Assembly (NCBI GenBank): GCA_036571765.1
Contig: BROE01000014.1
Coordinates: 4,850,538-4,914,537 of the forward strand
DNA length: 64,000 bases
Source: Plecoglossus altivelis
Taxonomy: Eukaryota; Chordata; Actinopteri; Osmeriformes; Plecoglossidae
Direction of reading: 5' to 3'
A program made the translations under genes and the position numbers. Positions within the stretch are counted from its first letter, which is position 1, and every line of letters starts with the position of its first letter. The notes under the pieces are model-generated. The model made no database searches. It saw only the letters and a program-made list of their open reading frames with translations, and was not told the DNA's origin. Below, in pieces: positions 47,779-61,100 of this stretch.

Positions 47779-49170
47779 TTTCCAAGTTCTGCAGATATGT
47801 CAGACTGTCTCTTTGTCTACCTACAAACTTTACAAATCTGTTTGCATAACACTTAGCCGTGGGTGTTACATTTTGCTTAGCTACTACTAGCAAGGAGGGG
47901 TTAGTTATCGTCCTCTGCTTGCTAAAATACGCGTGCGTGTGTGGTGTTTACATTCTGACGCAGATGTGCCGCCTCGCCGAATAACTACTCGAATAACCTT
48001 GCATAATAAAGATTCACAAACGGTATCAATTTCCCTTAATCTTCCACTGAAGATTTAATTTGTTCACATTTACAAAGCACAGTCGTTCTATTTATAGCTG
48101 TAAAAATAGCAGGAGCACTGACACAGTTAAGTTAAAAAATTACTGTCATACATTTTCTCACGCGTGGATCTACTGTTTGAAAAGACAGGCTTAAAACAAA
48201 TCAACAGATCAATTAAAGGGGGGCACAATATGACATCTTTTTTTAACGCTGCCATATATGATTGTTCAGTATTTTTAATGAGTCAGTTGCGCCATGTAAA
48301 GCAGACTACGGGACAATTAGGCATTATGAAGAAAAGGTATTTTAAATAAGTCTTCTGTCCAAAGGTCTCCTCTAAACCCTACCGCTCCAGTGAATTCAAC
48401 TGTATTTGGAATGTGTCTGATAAAAAGCAACGGTTTGATGCACATTTGATACAAATCTTGACATGACTTGCCATTTCCTTTACAGCGCAATAACTTCTCA
48501 GTGGACGTACCTCTTGGCAAATCTCGATATTGCCATCTAGTGGATTTCCATCTAATGTCCAAATGTAGTTTTTTTTTCCTTTGGCAGAACTTAACGTTGA
48601 ATAATTTAGAATCGTATAGAACTATTAATATAGCAAGGATACATTCCCATCCAATTTTCTCTCTTCTTTTTACCTCTACCCACTACTATCGATTTATATA
48701 TGTATCGAATTAGAAATGTTTATTTTTCATGCGCAATACACAGTAGGCCCTACAAACAATATGCTTATTTGTGTTGTTTTCGCTGTGGATGAGCTATCGA
48801 ACCCCTGGAATGAAATTACCATCATGTAGTTCCGAGGTGTGATTTGACAGTGCTGTGGATTGAGCACTCAACGACAGAGCTGTCAGTTGTGGAGAGCACG
48901 CAATAAACCACTAGCTCATAGTGTTATTGTGTTCCTGCCAGTCTTTAGCCAATGAAATTGTACCTCTCTGGGAGGTCGAGTACGGTGGCGGTAATGTTAT
49001 GGAGTTTCCTCTGCTTCATCTTCGTCGTTGAAAAACACACAGCTAGCTAGCAAAGGCCTCGCAGTAGCTAACTGTTCACCAGAAGAGAGTGTTTTGGGCT
49101 TCAACGTAACGTTACATTGAAAAGACGACGAACATTTGCTCTGCATGAGATCATTTAAAACCATTGAAAT
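47779..49170. promoter_or_regulatory. Head-to-head promoter interval of ahr and ankrd28
   Basis: 1392 bases separate the two start codons, so both 5' UTRs and promoters must lie here unless there are distal first exons. Two overlapping GCGTG cores (47931-47939), the AHR/ARNT recognition core, lie on the ahr side. No convincing TATA box is placed for either gene. The exact starts are unknown. Confidence 0.6.
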
Positions 49171-52100
49171 ATGGTGGTTCTCAAAATACGAGACCAGGTA
49201 AGTTACAAGTGTGCCAAAAGCTCGGTACATAGCCTAGCCTACTTCAACAGGGTGATGATTGTGCGACGGCTGTGTTGGGGATGACCCTACAGTACAACGT
49301 TACAACATTATATAGTGTTAGCCTAGCTAAGTATCTCAAAAGCAATGTGGTTACGCTAGCTAACTTGGTAGCCTGTCTTGTCCAGTGGTACGACCAACAG
49401 TCATTTGCGACTAGTTGCTCTAGTTTTAAGAAGCCACGGCCAGGTAGTGTAATTGCGTGGCTACGAAGCTGAAATTAAAAAAGTGGATAGCTAGTAAGCA
49501 AACTAATTAGCTAGCATAACCAGATGTGAACTGGTAGCTATCTAGACCTGAGCTTCCGTGCAACGTTTTAGTACTAGACCAGCTAGTTAGCACTGTTAGC
49601 ACAGGACAGTGCAGAATTATTGCTCTTAAAATAACTGAATGTTTCTACCTCGCAAACTAATAAACCGTTGAGTACGAGTACTTTTATACCGACTTAATCG
49701 TCGGCAAGCTTTCATATCTAACTAGCTAATGCAGATTATTAATGCCTACTGTCACCGCACTATAGTCAGTTCACTAGTATTTGTGACGGATTTGTACTAG
49801 CTACCCTAACGTCTTAGTTGGCACTCCTTTTAATATTTTGCTACGGTCACAGTCAATACAATTTTAGCCACCTCATACGTTGTATTTATAAGTGGTGCTA
49901 TGGGGATGTAAGATACACAAATATGAACACGAGGCTATCTATCCTATTGTGTTTTAACCTCATCTCCATCTAATGCATGAATGATCATGTGTTCAGACTG
50001 CATGAGAGAGGCCCAGCAGTTGCCAAAGAGATGTCTCCATGGTGATGGTATTAACTAGGCTGGCTTGTATTAGGTGCAGGGTTGTGCTTAAAAGGCAAAT
50101 ACAATCTTGTACGCTGATGTTGGGCTAGACCTCAAGTGAACAGAACGCAGCTCTGTTTGCATTGCCTTAATCTGAAAGGGCTATACAGATATTTTTAATT
50201 GAAAGACTCTTATGCACAACAAACGCTTGCTTGTTGCACTGAATCAGCTTGTTAAGGTTTCTAACCTCAATTGTACCCTGCAGAAATGTGTGCAACAGAA
50301 CGAGGCATCTTAGAGACTGAATGGAATTTAATTTAACCATTATTTGGAGGACGATTTTCTTAGCGCAAGATGGTTCTGGTTTCTCTAGATGACCTGTCTT
50401 GCCAGTCTGCAGCCCATTTATCTGTAGTTCTGAGTCCTTGTATTACATATTGGACATGGTCTTGAGCCTAGTCAGCGTAGTCTGTCATGCGTAGGGTCCT
50501 CACAGCTGCCGTAAACACAGCATAAACAAATGTCCATTTCCAAAGTGTATGTGTATTGATAGTGTAAAATAAGTTAGAGATTTGTTGTCAATTATTACAA
50601 AAGTTTATAGTCTTTTTCCCTACATGTGACCAGAAGGTTAACCAGAAATATAACTGACCTAGTTTTAGTTGGCTGTATTTTGTTGTTGTGAGCTAAGCCT
50701 TGGGTCCCTGAGAGTATGTTTCAAAACACTTCCGTTGGTTCGGATATGTGTGAATGCTTCTTTCAAATATCATAAAGTTCAGCAGGTAACAGGCTCACAG
50801 TGGAAGTTTTATGACTGTCCTGCAAGGGCAGTAAATGAATGGTTGCTCTTATTCGGACAAGAGTAGAGGAGCGTTGTCACATTAGGCTAGTTGTGTACCA
50901 TTTTGGATATTTCTGAGTTGATGTTTAAAAGGCCTTGTTATTTTCTTCTTGAGGCAGTACCCCCAGCGAATAAATCCTAAGCTCTGCCTGTTTCCTCATG
51001 TGTTTTCCGTCAAGTCACAGGAGGCGTGGAGCCGTCATGTCGAGGACTTGGCTCTGCGGAAGGTTGCTGAAACGGCAGGAGAAGAAGCTACATTAGCTTA
51101 ATTAGCTGAGCTGCTGTTCAGCAAGATATGGAGCCCTGAGGAAAGCGTGTGCGTGCGCGCGTGTTTACTAGCTCTCTGAGAAGTTATTAGAAGCTGGACG
51201 CAGACTTAATGGTTAGCTTCATTTTTTGTGGCGAAGCAGTGTATTCCATGTGGGTAGATGTGTTTCCCTGCTTGCAGACTTATCATCCATGCTAGTCTCC
51301 TCTTTACCCTTTGGTAATAGATGACAGCACGATCAGACACTCATTGTCTATGGGTGGCGTTACTGTAGATATTCCTGAAATGAGTCACTGCGCTGCGTTG
51401 TTGAGTTGGCATGTCCTGGAACATCCTGGCTTTGATCCGAAGGTGTCAACATGTGAGTAGTGCTATGAGCTGTAGGCTCCAGGCCTTTTTGTAGGGAAGT
51501 CATGATTCACCAGCCTTTATTCCAGAAAAATAGTTTATCTTTAACCGTGTTCCATTGTTACAGAGGGAAAGTCGTGAGATTGTACGTGTGGGTGTTTTGT
51601 GGCGGAAACTCGTGGTGAGGGCATGTAAGGACAGGAAAGGCATGGTTGTGGTTGTAAAACCAGGTTTTTTTTTACTTGACAGTTTGCAGGGTGCAATGTC
51701 AGGTGCATGTGAGATATATTACTTAGAGGTATGTACAGCAGTGGCAGTCTTTCAGCTCTTCTATCTGCTCAACAGCAGCCTCCTTTTTCGCTGTCCCACC
51801 CTCTGTCATGGATGCTGTAGTGACACGGGGCAGCTGGGATGCAAGGTTACGCCCCTGAAGAGGCAGATAATAGAATACCGTGCTAAAAATGTTCCATTTG
51901 ATCAAAAGCGAAGGTGAAATCCTACTCCCTCAGAGACGTCGGAGGCAGAAGCGCTTTAGGGATTTTCTCTCGACCCTGAATAGTAGGAATGCAGCTCCCT
52001 CCGTCCTGACTAGTCAGAGAAGTAATGTGCTAGAGGCTTGCTCATCAGCCAGCGGTCCGGGTAACCTCTGCTCTGCCAGGAATCTGCAGTCTGCTCTGCA

Positions 52101-55100
52101 GCAAGCATGAGCCGACTGCAGGCTCGACCCCATGTCTCTGGTTTCCCTTCCTGTGGCCAAGTGCCTTTTTGTTTTGTGCAAAGAAGTGTGCGTACTGACC
52201 AGCCTGACCATTCAGATACTGTCATCCGTTACTAACTCTGATGCTTCTCCCTTCCAGCCTGCTCTGCTGAAAGCTATCTTCAATGTGGACCCAGATGAAG
52301 TGCGCTCTCTCATATTTAAGAAAGAAGATGTAAATGTGCAGGTAAACCCAGTAGGCACTCGCTAATCCTCCCCTCACACATCCTCCTCTAATCTGCTCCG
52401 TCACGCTACTTTCTCTAATGGTTGCGACATTTTCAACGATAACATCGTGCGGTTAACCAGTAGATAGCATCATCAGTACGCCATGAAAGACTTTATTTCT
52501 ATGACAGGATCTTTAAGAATAGTGTAGAGGAAACAGCTGCCGTGGGCCTCATCTAACCCCCCCCCCCCCCCCTCCAAACTGTTACAGGACAATGAGAAGC
52601 GGACTCCACTGCACGCAGCAGCCTATCTCGGAGATGCTGAAATTATAGAACTGCTGATTCTGTCGGGTAGGTTGTTGTTCATGGAAGGGGCTCATTAGAC
52701 GTTTTCGGACCCAGTTTTCAAAAGTCTGGTCTACGGCGTCGGCCGTGAAATGTCAAGTTCACTTTAGGGGCTTGTCTTTTTCTGCTGGAGGGGTTAATGA
52801 ACCCCCCAAAAATGAGCGAAGATACTTTTTTTTGGCCTGTAGGTGATGTCTTCTTTTTGTATCATATTTTTGTTCCCTCTTCATGAATCTCTGTTGGAGG
52901 CCCGGCAGTATGTGCCCTAATGCTAGGTGTAAAGGAACAGTACTCACAGTTCTCTCTGGATGTCCGTGTCTTGAAATAGCCCCATAAGTGTTTTTACACG
53001 CGTGCTCTTTTGATGTGTTGCATTATCAAGTGACATGACTCATAAGGCTGGCCGAGGCCGAAGGCCCTAATGGACTGTGTGTTCCCTCTCTTCAAGGAGC
53101 CCGGGTCAATGCCAAAGACAACAAGTGGCTCACCCCTCTTCACAGGGCAGTGGCGTCTTGCAGTGAGGTACATGGGTTGCTCACTGGCGGTCCCTCTTGC
53201 TGTATCTTCTGTCCCTGTCCCAATCTGTCTCTATCTCTCTCGCTGGCTGTCACGCTTTCCATTTCTGTCTCCTGGCGCACTCTGTTCGCTCTTCGACTGT
53301 CTCCGGTCTCTCTTCCTGTCCACTATCTTCCTCTCCGCTCTTTTCCTTTCCGCTCTCTCTCTATGTCTCCCCACCGTCTGGGGATGTCCCCTCACCACGC
53401 GCCGCCGTCTTTTCTTCAGGAGGCGGTCCAGGTGCTGCTGAAACACTCAGCGGACGTCAACGCCCGCGACAAGAACTGGCAGACGCCACTGCACATCGCC
53501 GCCGCCAACAAGGCTGTCCGCTGCGCCGAGGCCCTGGTGCCCCTGCTCAGCAACGTGAACGTGTCGGACCGGGCCGGCCGAACGCCGCTGCATCATGCTG
53601 CCTTCAGTGGTCACCTGGAGGTCAGTCCGGGGCCCCTGCCCCCCCCCCACACAAACACACACACACCTGAACGTACTAGACCTGACAGTTAAATGCTCCA
53701 GTGTATGCTTGCACCAGTCAGTCCTGCATCAGGAAATTGGAGCACGAAAATATTGCAATAAAAACAGAACACAGCAATTGATTGTCCATTGGAGGCAAGA
53801 CAGTGGCTGTGTTATATATAATAGGCTGTGATTGTGTTTTAACTGAGCATTGGGTTGAGTTGGGAGCGTGTTCTGTCACCATGACCCTATACTCCTACAC
53901 TGCTCTGCTGGTTTCCTGTCGGACTCGTCCGTTGCCATCCTGTCTCTGACCCTGTGTTCACGTGGCGCCCATCAGATGGTGAGGATCCTGCTGTCTAGAG
54001 GAGCCAACATCAACGCATTCGACAAGAAGGACCGCCGTGCTATCCACTGGGCTGCCTACATGGGTAAGCCTTGTACGCTTGTACATCCAGGAAATTATAG
54101 CTCATTTACCTAGGATCTCCCTTCTCTCTGGGCAAGGGAACAGGCCTGTGTTTGTGTCGACTGTGTGTCAGCTGTGCCCACCTAGTCAGGTGTGCTGTGT
54201 AATAATTAGTCGATTTCATGTGACAGTTGTAACTTGCACATGCTTGTGTTATCTTTTCAACAAAGGTTAAATAAAGTTTTTTGTTAGTTTTTTTTTGCCA
54301 TTTTAACAAGGTGACATTCCTCTCCCTTGCTTTTATCTTTACTCTCTCTCCGGCGGTTCTCAGGGCACATCGAGGTGGTGAAGCTGTTGGCGTCCCACGG
54401 TGCCGAGGTGGCCTGCAAGGATAAGAAGGCCTATACGCCCCTGCACGCCGCCGCATCCAGCGGGATGATCAGCGTGGTGAAATATCTCCTGGACCTGGGC
54501 TCCGACGTGAGTCTCCCCGGTGCTCCTGCTGCCAGGGGGCCTCCAGCCCTGGTCCTGGAGAGATACCTACCAGAAGGGCTCTCGCTCTGACTCCTGTTGA
54601 AAGTAGCCTGTTTCAACACATCACCCAAAGCAGTCCCTAAGAATGAGCTGTGCTAGATAAGGGTTTGAACTCTATCTAGGCAGAACTTTAGGTCGTTTCC
54701 TAGGTGCAGGATGTCCCTACTTGAGAGGATTCTTTGATGTTAATGTATTATATGTTGTTTAAAAGAGTGTTATCTTGCGTAGGTTTGGTCTGCTATATGT
54801 GGATATCAAGATTTGGAACCATTTAGTATTTAGGTTAGACTGCTAGGAAAGTTGAGAGGAGCAATACCAAGAATTCTAGTATAGCTCTACTTGTTCCAAT
54901 CAGCTGATAAACTTGCATCTTGAGTTCAGCCTGCAGCGTTCCTATTGACTGGCTGCTATTGAGCGATCGGCCCCTCTTACTGTATTAGACAGCATCAACT
55001 GGACTTGAACAGCCCTGAAGCTCTAATGGGATATGGAACGATCTCCTGCGTTATGGATATAGAGGAAGGAGGCGGCCCAGGGCTCTGGACAGTCAGTTCT

Positions 55101-58100
55101 GTTTGCTCAGACTGTCTATAATGCCTGCAATCCATAATAACCCATGACAATGGAGACGCTGCTAATCTCCTTCCTTTCCTCCCACCCCCTCCATCCCCCA
55201 CCCCCCACTTTCCCACCCCCTTCTCCCTTCCCTCTCTTCAAACACTCTTCATTCATCCCTCCCTCTCACCCCTTCGCCCCTCCATCCATCCATTTGTCCC
55301 ACCATCCTGCCCTCCCTATCCGCGTCCAGATCAACGAGCCCAACGCCTACGGCAACACCCCTCTGCACGTGGCGTGCTACAACGGCCAGGACGTGGTGGT
55401 GAACGAGCTGATCGAGTGCGGTGCCAACGTCAACCAAGTGAATGAGAAGGGCTTCGCCCCACTCCACTTCACCGCCGCCTCGCGCCACGGGGCGCTCTGC
55501 CTGGAGCTGCTGGTGGGCAACGGCGCCGACGTCAACATCAAAGTGAGGACGCTGTCGCACCCCGCCACGGTTCTGATCTGTTAAATGACTTCCTACTCTC
55601 TGTAAAGCTCTGGAGAGTTTGGTTGTAGCCTGTCCTCAGCCGGGCGTAGCTTCTGTTCAGCACAGCCCAGACTGAGCATGTCTCCTCACCCCCTCTGACC
55701 CGCAGAGTAAAGATGGAAAGACCCCCCTCCACATGACGGCCATCCACGGGCGCTTCTCCCGGTCCCAGGCTGTCATCCAGAACGGTGAGCCCTCATGAAG
55801 GGGGGGACAACACCTCCAGACTCAGATGGCTTCTTTAGCGAAGCAGGTCAACAGATCAGACAGAAACTAGTTTCCACCTTCTCCTAGCACCTTTAGAGCC
55901 TTTAATACCATTACATCGCAGAGAGATGAGGTCAATGTGGATGCCCCAGTTGTGACCCTGTTCTGTGTCCAGCCATATTTATCTAAGGTGTGTATATATG
56001 AGGTATACATTCTGACCTTAAGACCGATCAATTAGCATATTTTGTGTAAAAAAAAAAAAAAAGAAAGAATTGATAAATATTTTCATTCCATAGATCAAAC
56101 TTATTGTATAGAAACGTGTTCATATTAGCACACTGCATGTGGGTGATCCTTGTGCTTCCTTCTGGGTTCAGGAGAGTGATTGCAAGCCTCTGTTGCTTGA
56201 CTTTGGCAGGTGCCGAGATCGACTGCGAAGACAAGAACGGCAACACGCCCCTGCACATTGCCGCTCGCTACGGCCACGAGCTGCTCATCAACACCCTCAT
56301 CACCAACGGAGCCGACACGGCAAAGTAAGCCAACAAGTGGTCACATGACCCGCATCTTAGTGGAACGTCCTTGTGGAATCACGGGTTGAGCCAAGCCGCC
56401 AGGTCATTAGGGCATGCGAGTGGAGCGGCAAAGGATACTGGGTAAACGCAATAGGAATAACAGTCTGCTATTTCCGTTTGCAGGCGGGGAGTCCACGGAA
56501 TGTTCCCACTGCACCTGGCCGCCCTCAGTGGATTCTCCGACTGCTGCCGGAAGCTTCTCTCTTCAGGTGGGCAATCTGGGACGGCGTGTTCCTGCACGGC
56601 ATGTTCCCGCCTCAAATAACACTCATTTGATTTAAGATATGTACTACATTTCCTAAATAGGAGGCCTTTGTTAGTTTATGGTTTGGTGTTATTAATAACA
56701 CTTTTAAGGATATTAAAGGTTTTTCAGGGCAAGGCTTAACAGATCTAGTTGGTGTGTGGATGTTGCCTGAAACGGATAATGTCAGTGTAGTTGTAGCAGA
56801 GACTCCTGACTAGAAACCTTGTATGAACCCAGACCAGTAGGGTCACGTGGCGCTCATGTTCTGCTCCTCTGACACAGGCTTTGATATAGACACCCCTGAC
56901 GACTTTGGGAGGACCTGTTTGCATGCTGCAGCTGCTGGAGGGTGAGTAGAAAGAAGAGCTCTATCTCTCCTCGTCACATTTCCTCCTCCTCTGGCCAGAG
57001 CCCCTCAGAGGTCTGGGGAGTTACTGACGTACCTGCTGTCATACACCACCTGGTTACTAAGTGTCATTTTGTGTCGTCGTCCCCCCAGGAACCTGGAATG
57101 TCTGAATTTGCTGCTCAACACCGGGGCAGACTTCAACAGAAAAGACAGCTTTGGGAGGTGTGGCATAAACGATGCCTCTGTGACAAACGTATCTGAGTGT
57201 CCTGAAGTCGTCTCACCGGTAGTGTGAGGTCTCACTGTGGTCCCTTTTCCTCCAGGACGCCTCTGCACTATGCTGCAGCAAACTGTAACTACCAGTGCCT
57301 GTTTGCTCTGGTGGGTTCTGGGGCGAGCGTCAACGACCTGGACGAGCGGGGCTGCTCGCCGCTCCACTATGCTGCCGCCTCTGACACCGACGGAAAGTAC
57401 GAGTTTTGGGGCGGATATTTTGTCTATTTACCCGTCATTTACGTTGTATGTAGGGGGAGGGCTTATGAATTTTCCAGTCATTTCAGGTGTCTTTTTGGTT
57501 TTGGTTGGTTTCACAGGTGCCTGGAATACCTGCTGCGGAACGATGCCAACCCAGGGATCAGGGACGGTCAGGGCTACAACGCGGTGCATTACGCCTCGGC
57601 GTACGGACACCGCCTCTGCCTGGAGCTGGTGAGACTCCCCACCGCACTGCAGAGAGGAGAGGCCCAAAGACGGCCGCTCCGCTCAGACACGTTCGTTGGT
57701 TGACATGGGTGAAGTACGATCTCTTGGTCGGGGGTGCGATCGTGGGGCTAATGTGGCATGTGGCTTTTCTTTGCAGATCGCGAGTGAAACACCACTAGAT
57801 GTGGTGAGTGCAGCTTGAAAGCGAACGTTCTTCTTATCACTTTGTTTCATTTCCATATTCCATTTCCTCTTTTAGCCTGTGTTGTGTATAGAAACAAGGC
57901 TAGCATGTAAGGTATTGGATATATTCTATGATTGAAAAGATGACTCCTACCTCTGTTCCTCAGCTAATGGAAACGTCGGGGACAGACATTCTGAATGACT
58001 CTGACGTCCGAGCCCCTATTAGCCCACTACACCTAGCTGTGAGTACTACTGGAAGATTGTTCTTCAGACAGATGGACTGTTTTGTATATACATTAGTGTA

Positions 58101-61100
58101 AATGTATCACATAAAAAAGGAAATCCAAAATGATAAATCCCCCCCCCCCCCCCCACACACACACACACACACACAAGTTTGACGTTCAGTTTTCTGTCCA
58201 TGCGTCATAGTTTGGTCCTTGTTTGTGTTCAGGCATACCATGGCCACCACCACGCAATGGAGGTGCTGGTGCAGTCGCTGCTGGACCTCGACGTGAGGAA
58301 CAGTCAGGGGCGCACGCCTCTTGACCTGGCTGCCTTCAAGGGCCATGTCGAGTGTGTGGATGTCCTTATCAACCAGGGGGCCTCCATCCTGGTGAAGGAC
58401 TTCACCCTGAAGAGGACCCCCATCCATGCTGCAGGTAGACACCCCACCCATCCATGCTGCAGGTAGACACCCCACCCATCCATGCTGCAGGTAGTCTCCC
58501 ATCCATGCTGCAGGTAGACCCCCACCCATCTACACTGCAGGTAGACCCCCAACCATCCACACTGCAGGTAGAGCCCCATCCATGCTACAGGTAGTCCCCC
58601 ATCCATGCAGCAGGTAGTCCCCCATCCATGCTGCAGGTAGACACCCCACCAATCCATGCTGGATGTGATCAACATGTGCTCTCTCTCTCTTTCCCTTCAG
58701 CCACAAACGGCCATTCGGAGTGTTTACGTCTTCTCATTGGAAACGCAGACCACCAGAGTGCGGTGGACATCCAGGATGGGAACGGACAGTAAGGAAGCCG
58801 CTCCATCAGGAACAATTTATTTTTTAAACGTTTTTTTACATGTTTAAGTCTTAAGTCCCTCGTGTTTTCCTGCTCTCCTCAGGACCCCTCTAATGCTGGC
58901 AGTCCTGAGTGGGCACACAGACTGTGTTTACTCTCTGCTCAATAAGGGGGCCAACGTAGAAGCCAAAGACAAGTGGGGGAGGACCGCTCTCCACAGAGGG
59001 GTAAGGAGGGGGTGTGGCCATCCAGGCACACACCAACACAAGGGAGATGTCCATCAACAAATGCACTGCAACAACAAACTAAAATTAAATTAGATATATC
59101 TATATTTGTTACTGACTGAAGTAAATTACATCATTTTAAGAAATCTTATCTAGTGAAATGCTTTTACAGCCAAATATACTTGTCTTAAGTATAAACTTAA
59201 CCAAGCTCATTACAAAAAAATGTGATCTTTACCATTTTGTGTTTATTCAGCTCTGTTCATGACATGGCTTGTGTGTGTGTGTGTGTGTCCAGGCGGTGAC
59301 GGGCCACGAGGAGTGTGTGGAGGCCCTGCTGCAGCACAGCGCCAGCTTCTTGATGCGGGACTGTAAGGGCCGCACCCCTGTGCACCTGGCGGCCGCCTGC
59401 GGCCACATCGGGGTGCTAGGAGGACTGCTCCACGCTGCCCAGAGCGTGGAGACCCTCCCCGTCATCACCGACAACCAGGGCTACACCCCTCTGCACTGGG
59501 CCTGTTACAACGGTAGGAGCTTGGTGGATCACTGTGGTAGCTCGCCAGATAGGCTTGTGTACCATGGAGGCTTGAGGCTTCAAGGGTTTAAATCTGGCCT
59601 TGACTGTTTGTGGAATGTTGTCCCTCTTTCTGTGTCTCTCTCCCTACCTTATTGGTCACACTTTACTTACAAAATGTCCAATGTGGTATGAAAAATGTGC
59701 CAAAAAAAAAAAAGTAAGTCGTACAAACGCCACTGGTTTTGAGAGCCTGACTTCACAGCAGCCTTTCCTTGCTGTCCTCCTGTGCTACGCTTTTCACACG
59801 GCAACACCAGGAGAGCGTTTGTCCGGTCCGACAGGTGCACTTGGGTTTGACGTGAGCCTGTGTCTCCTTCGCAGGCCACGACACTTGTGTGGAGGTGCTG
59901 CTGGAGCAGGAGATCTTCCAGAAGACGGAGGGCAACACCTTCAGTCCCCTCCACTGCGCTGTGTAAGAGCCCTGTTCAGAGCAGCCACGCTGTTCCCTTG
60001 GTGTCTGGTGTGGGGGGATGCTAATGGAGATCGCACAACGGCTAAACGGCGATGGCTAAGATTCCTGACAAGGCTAACTGCACATCTCATTTTTACCTCT
60101 AGGATTAACGACAATGAAGGAGCCGCTGAGATGCTAATCGACACTCTGGGTCCTGCCATCGTCAACTCTGCCGACACAAAAAAAAGGTAGATTGATGTTC
60201 CACTATTCAGCGCTGCTCACAGAGCCAGACTAGCCTCGGGGGAGGGGGGGGGGGGGGGGGGAGCTGACATGGCAACTTGGGCACGGCAGGGTTGTAGTTA
60301 GTTGATGAAGGCTTGCGAAGTGTCGAGGACAGGAAGTGACTGTTGTCTATGGTGTGGAACCAGGACGCCCCTACATGCGGCCGCCTTCACTGACCACGTG
60401 GAGTGTCTCCAGCTGCTGCTGAGCCACAATGCCCAGGTCAACAGCGTCGACGCCTCGGGCAAGACCCCGCTCATGATGGCTGCTGAGAACGGCCAAACCA
60501 ACGCTGTCGGTATGAGCCCCCGCCTCGCCCGCCGGAAGGAGCGACTGATGGAAAAGAACTTGTTTCTGAGGTACAGAATTGAAACTGAGGCTTCATGACT
60601 GCGTTTGTTTTTCTTTTCTTTTGCAGAGGTGTTGGTGAGCAGTGCGAAAGCAGACCTCACCTTACAGGATGCTGCCAAGAACACTGCCTTGCACCTCGCC
60701 TGCAGCAAGGTCAGCAACTTGGACTTCTTTTTAGCATGATACACGTTTTGCAGACGCCTCCAAGTGCCATGTAGAAAACCAGAAGACACGTTTAGCATTC
60801 CTGCACCTTTATTGTCTCCTTAGACGTGTTTGCCACATTTCCCGCGGCAGACGTGCAGCGGTCGTCTGACAGGTTGTGTAAACAGCATCTTGAATCCGTC
60901 TGTGTGCTGCTCGCTTTTCACAGGGGCATGAAACCAGTGCCTTGTTGATTTTGGAGAAGATCTCCGATCGGAACCTCATCAACTCGACGAACGCAGCCTT
61001 ACAGACGTGCGTATCTCGTCCCTTTGTCACGCTGGTCACCTGCATTCAAACACTTTCAAACTCCTTATGTCAGTTACCCTCAAGGAATGACGTGATAGTA

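Noticed and set aside
47931..47939. Full dioxin-response element in the ahr promoter
   Set aside because: Only the GCGTG core is present twice; neither copy has the preceding T-N, so it is reported only as a core match.
53150..53692. 180-codon plus-strand open frame
   Set aside because: It is ankrd28 intron read-through joined to the real exon 53420-53620; the intron part is pyrimidine-rich noise.
57487..57798. Alternative-frame open frames over ankrd28 exons 15-16
   Set aside because: Only the frame giving CLEYLLRNDANPGIRDGQGY keeps ankyrin repeats and phase with the neighbouring exons.
58107..58675. Minus-strand frames with tandem MGGGLPAAW-like repeats
   Set aside because: They are the antisense of the exon-junction minisatellite in ankrd28 and have no independent support.
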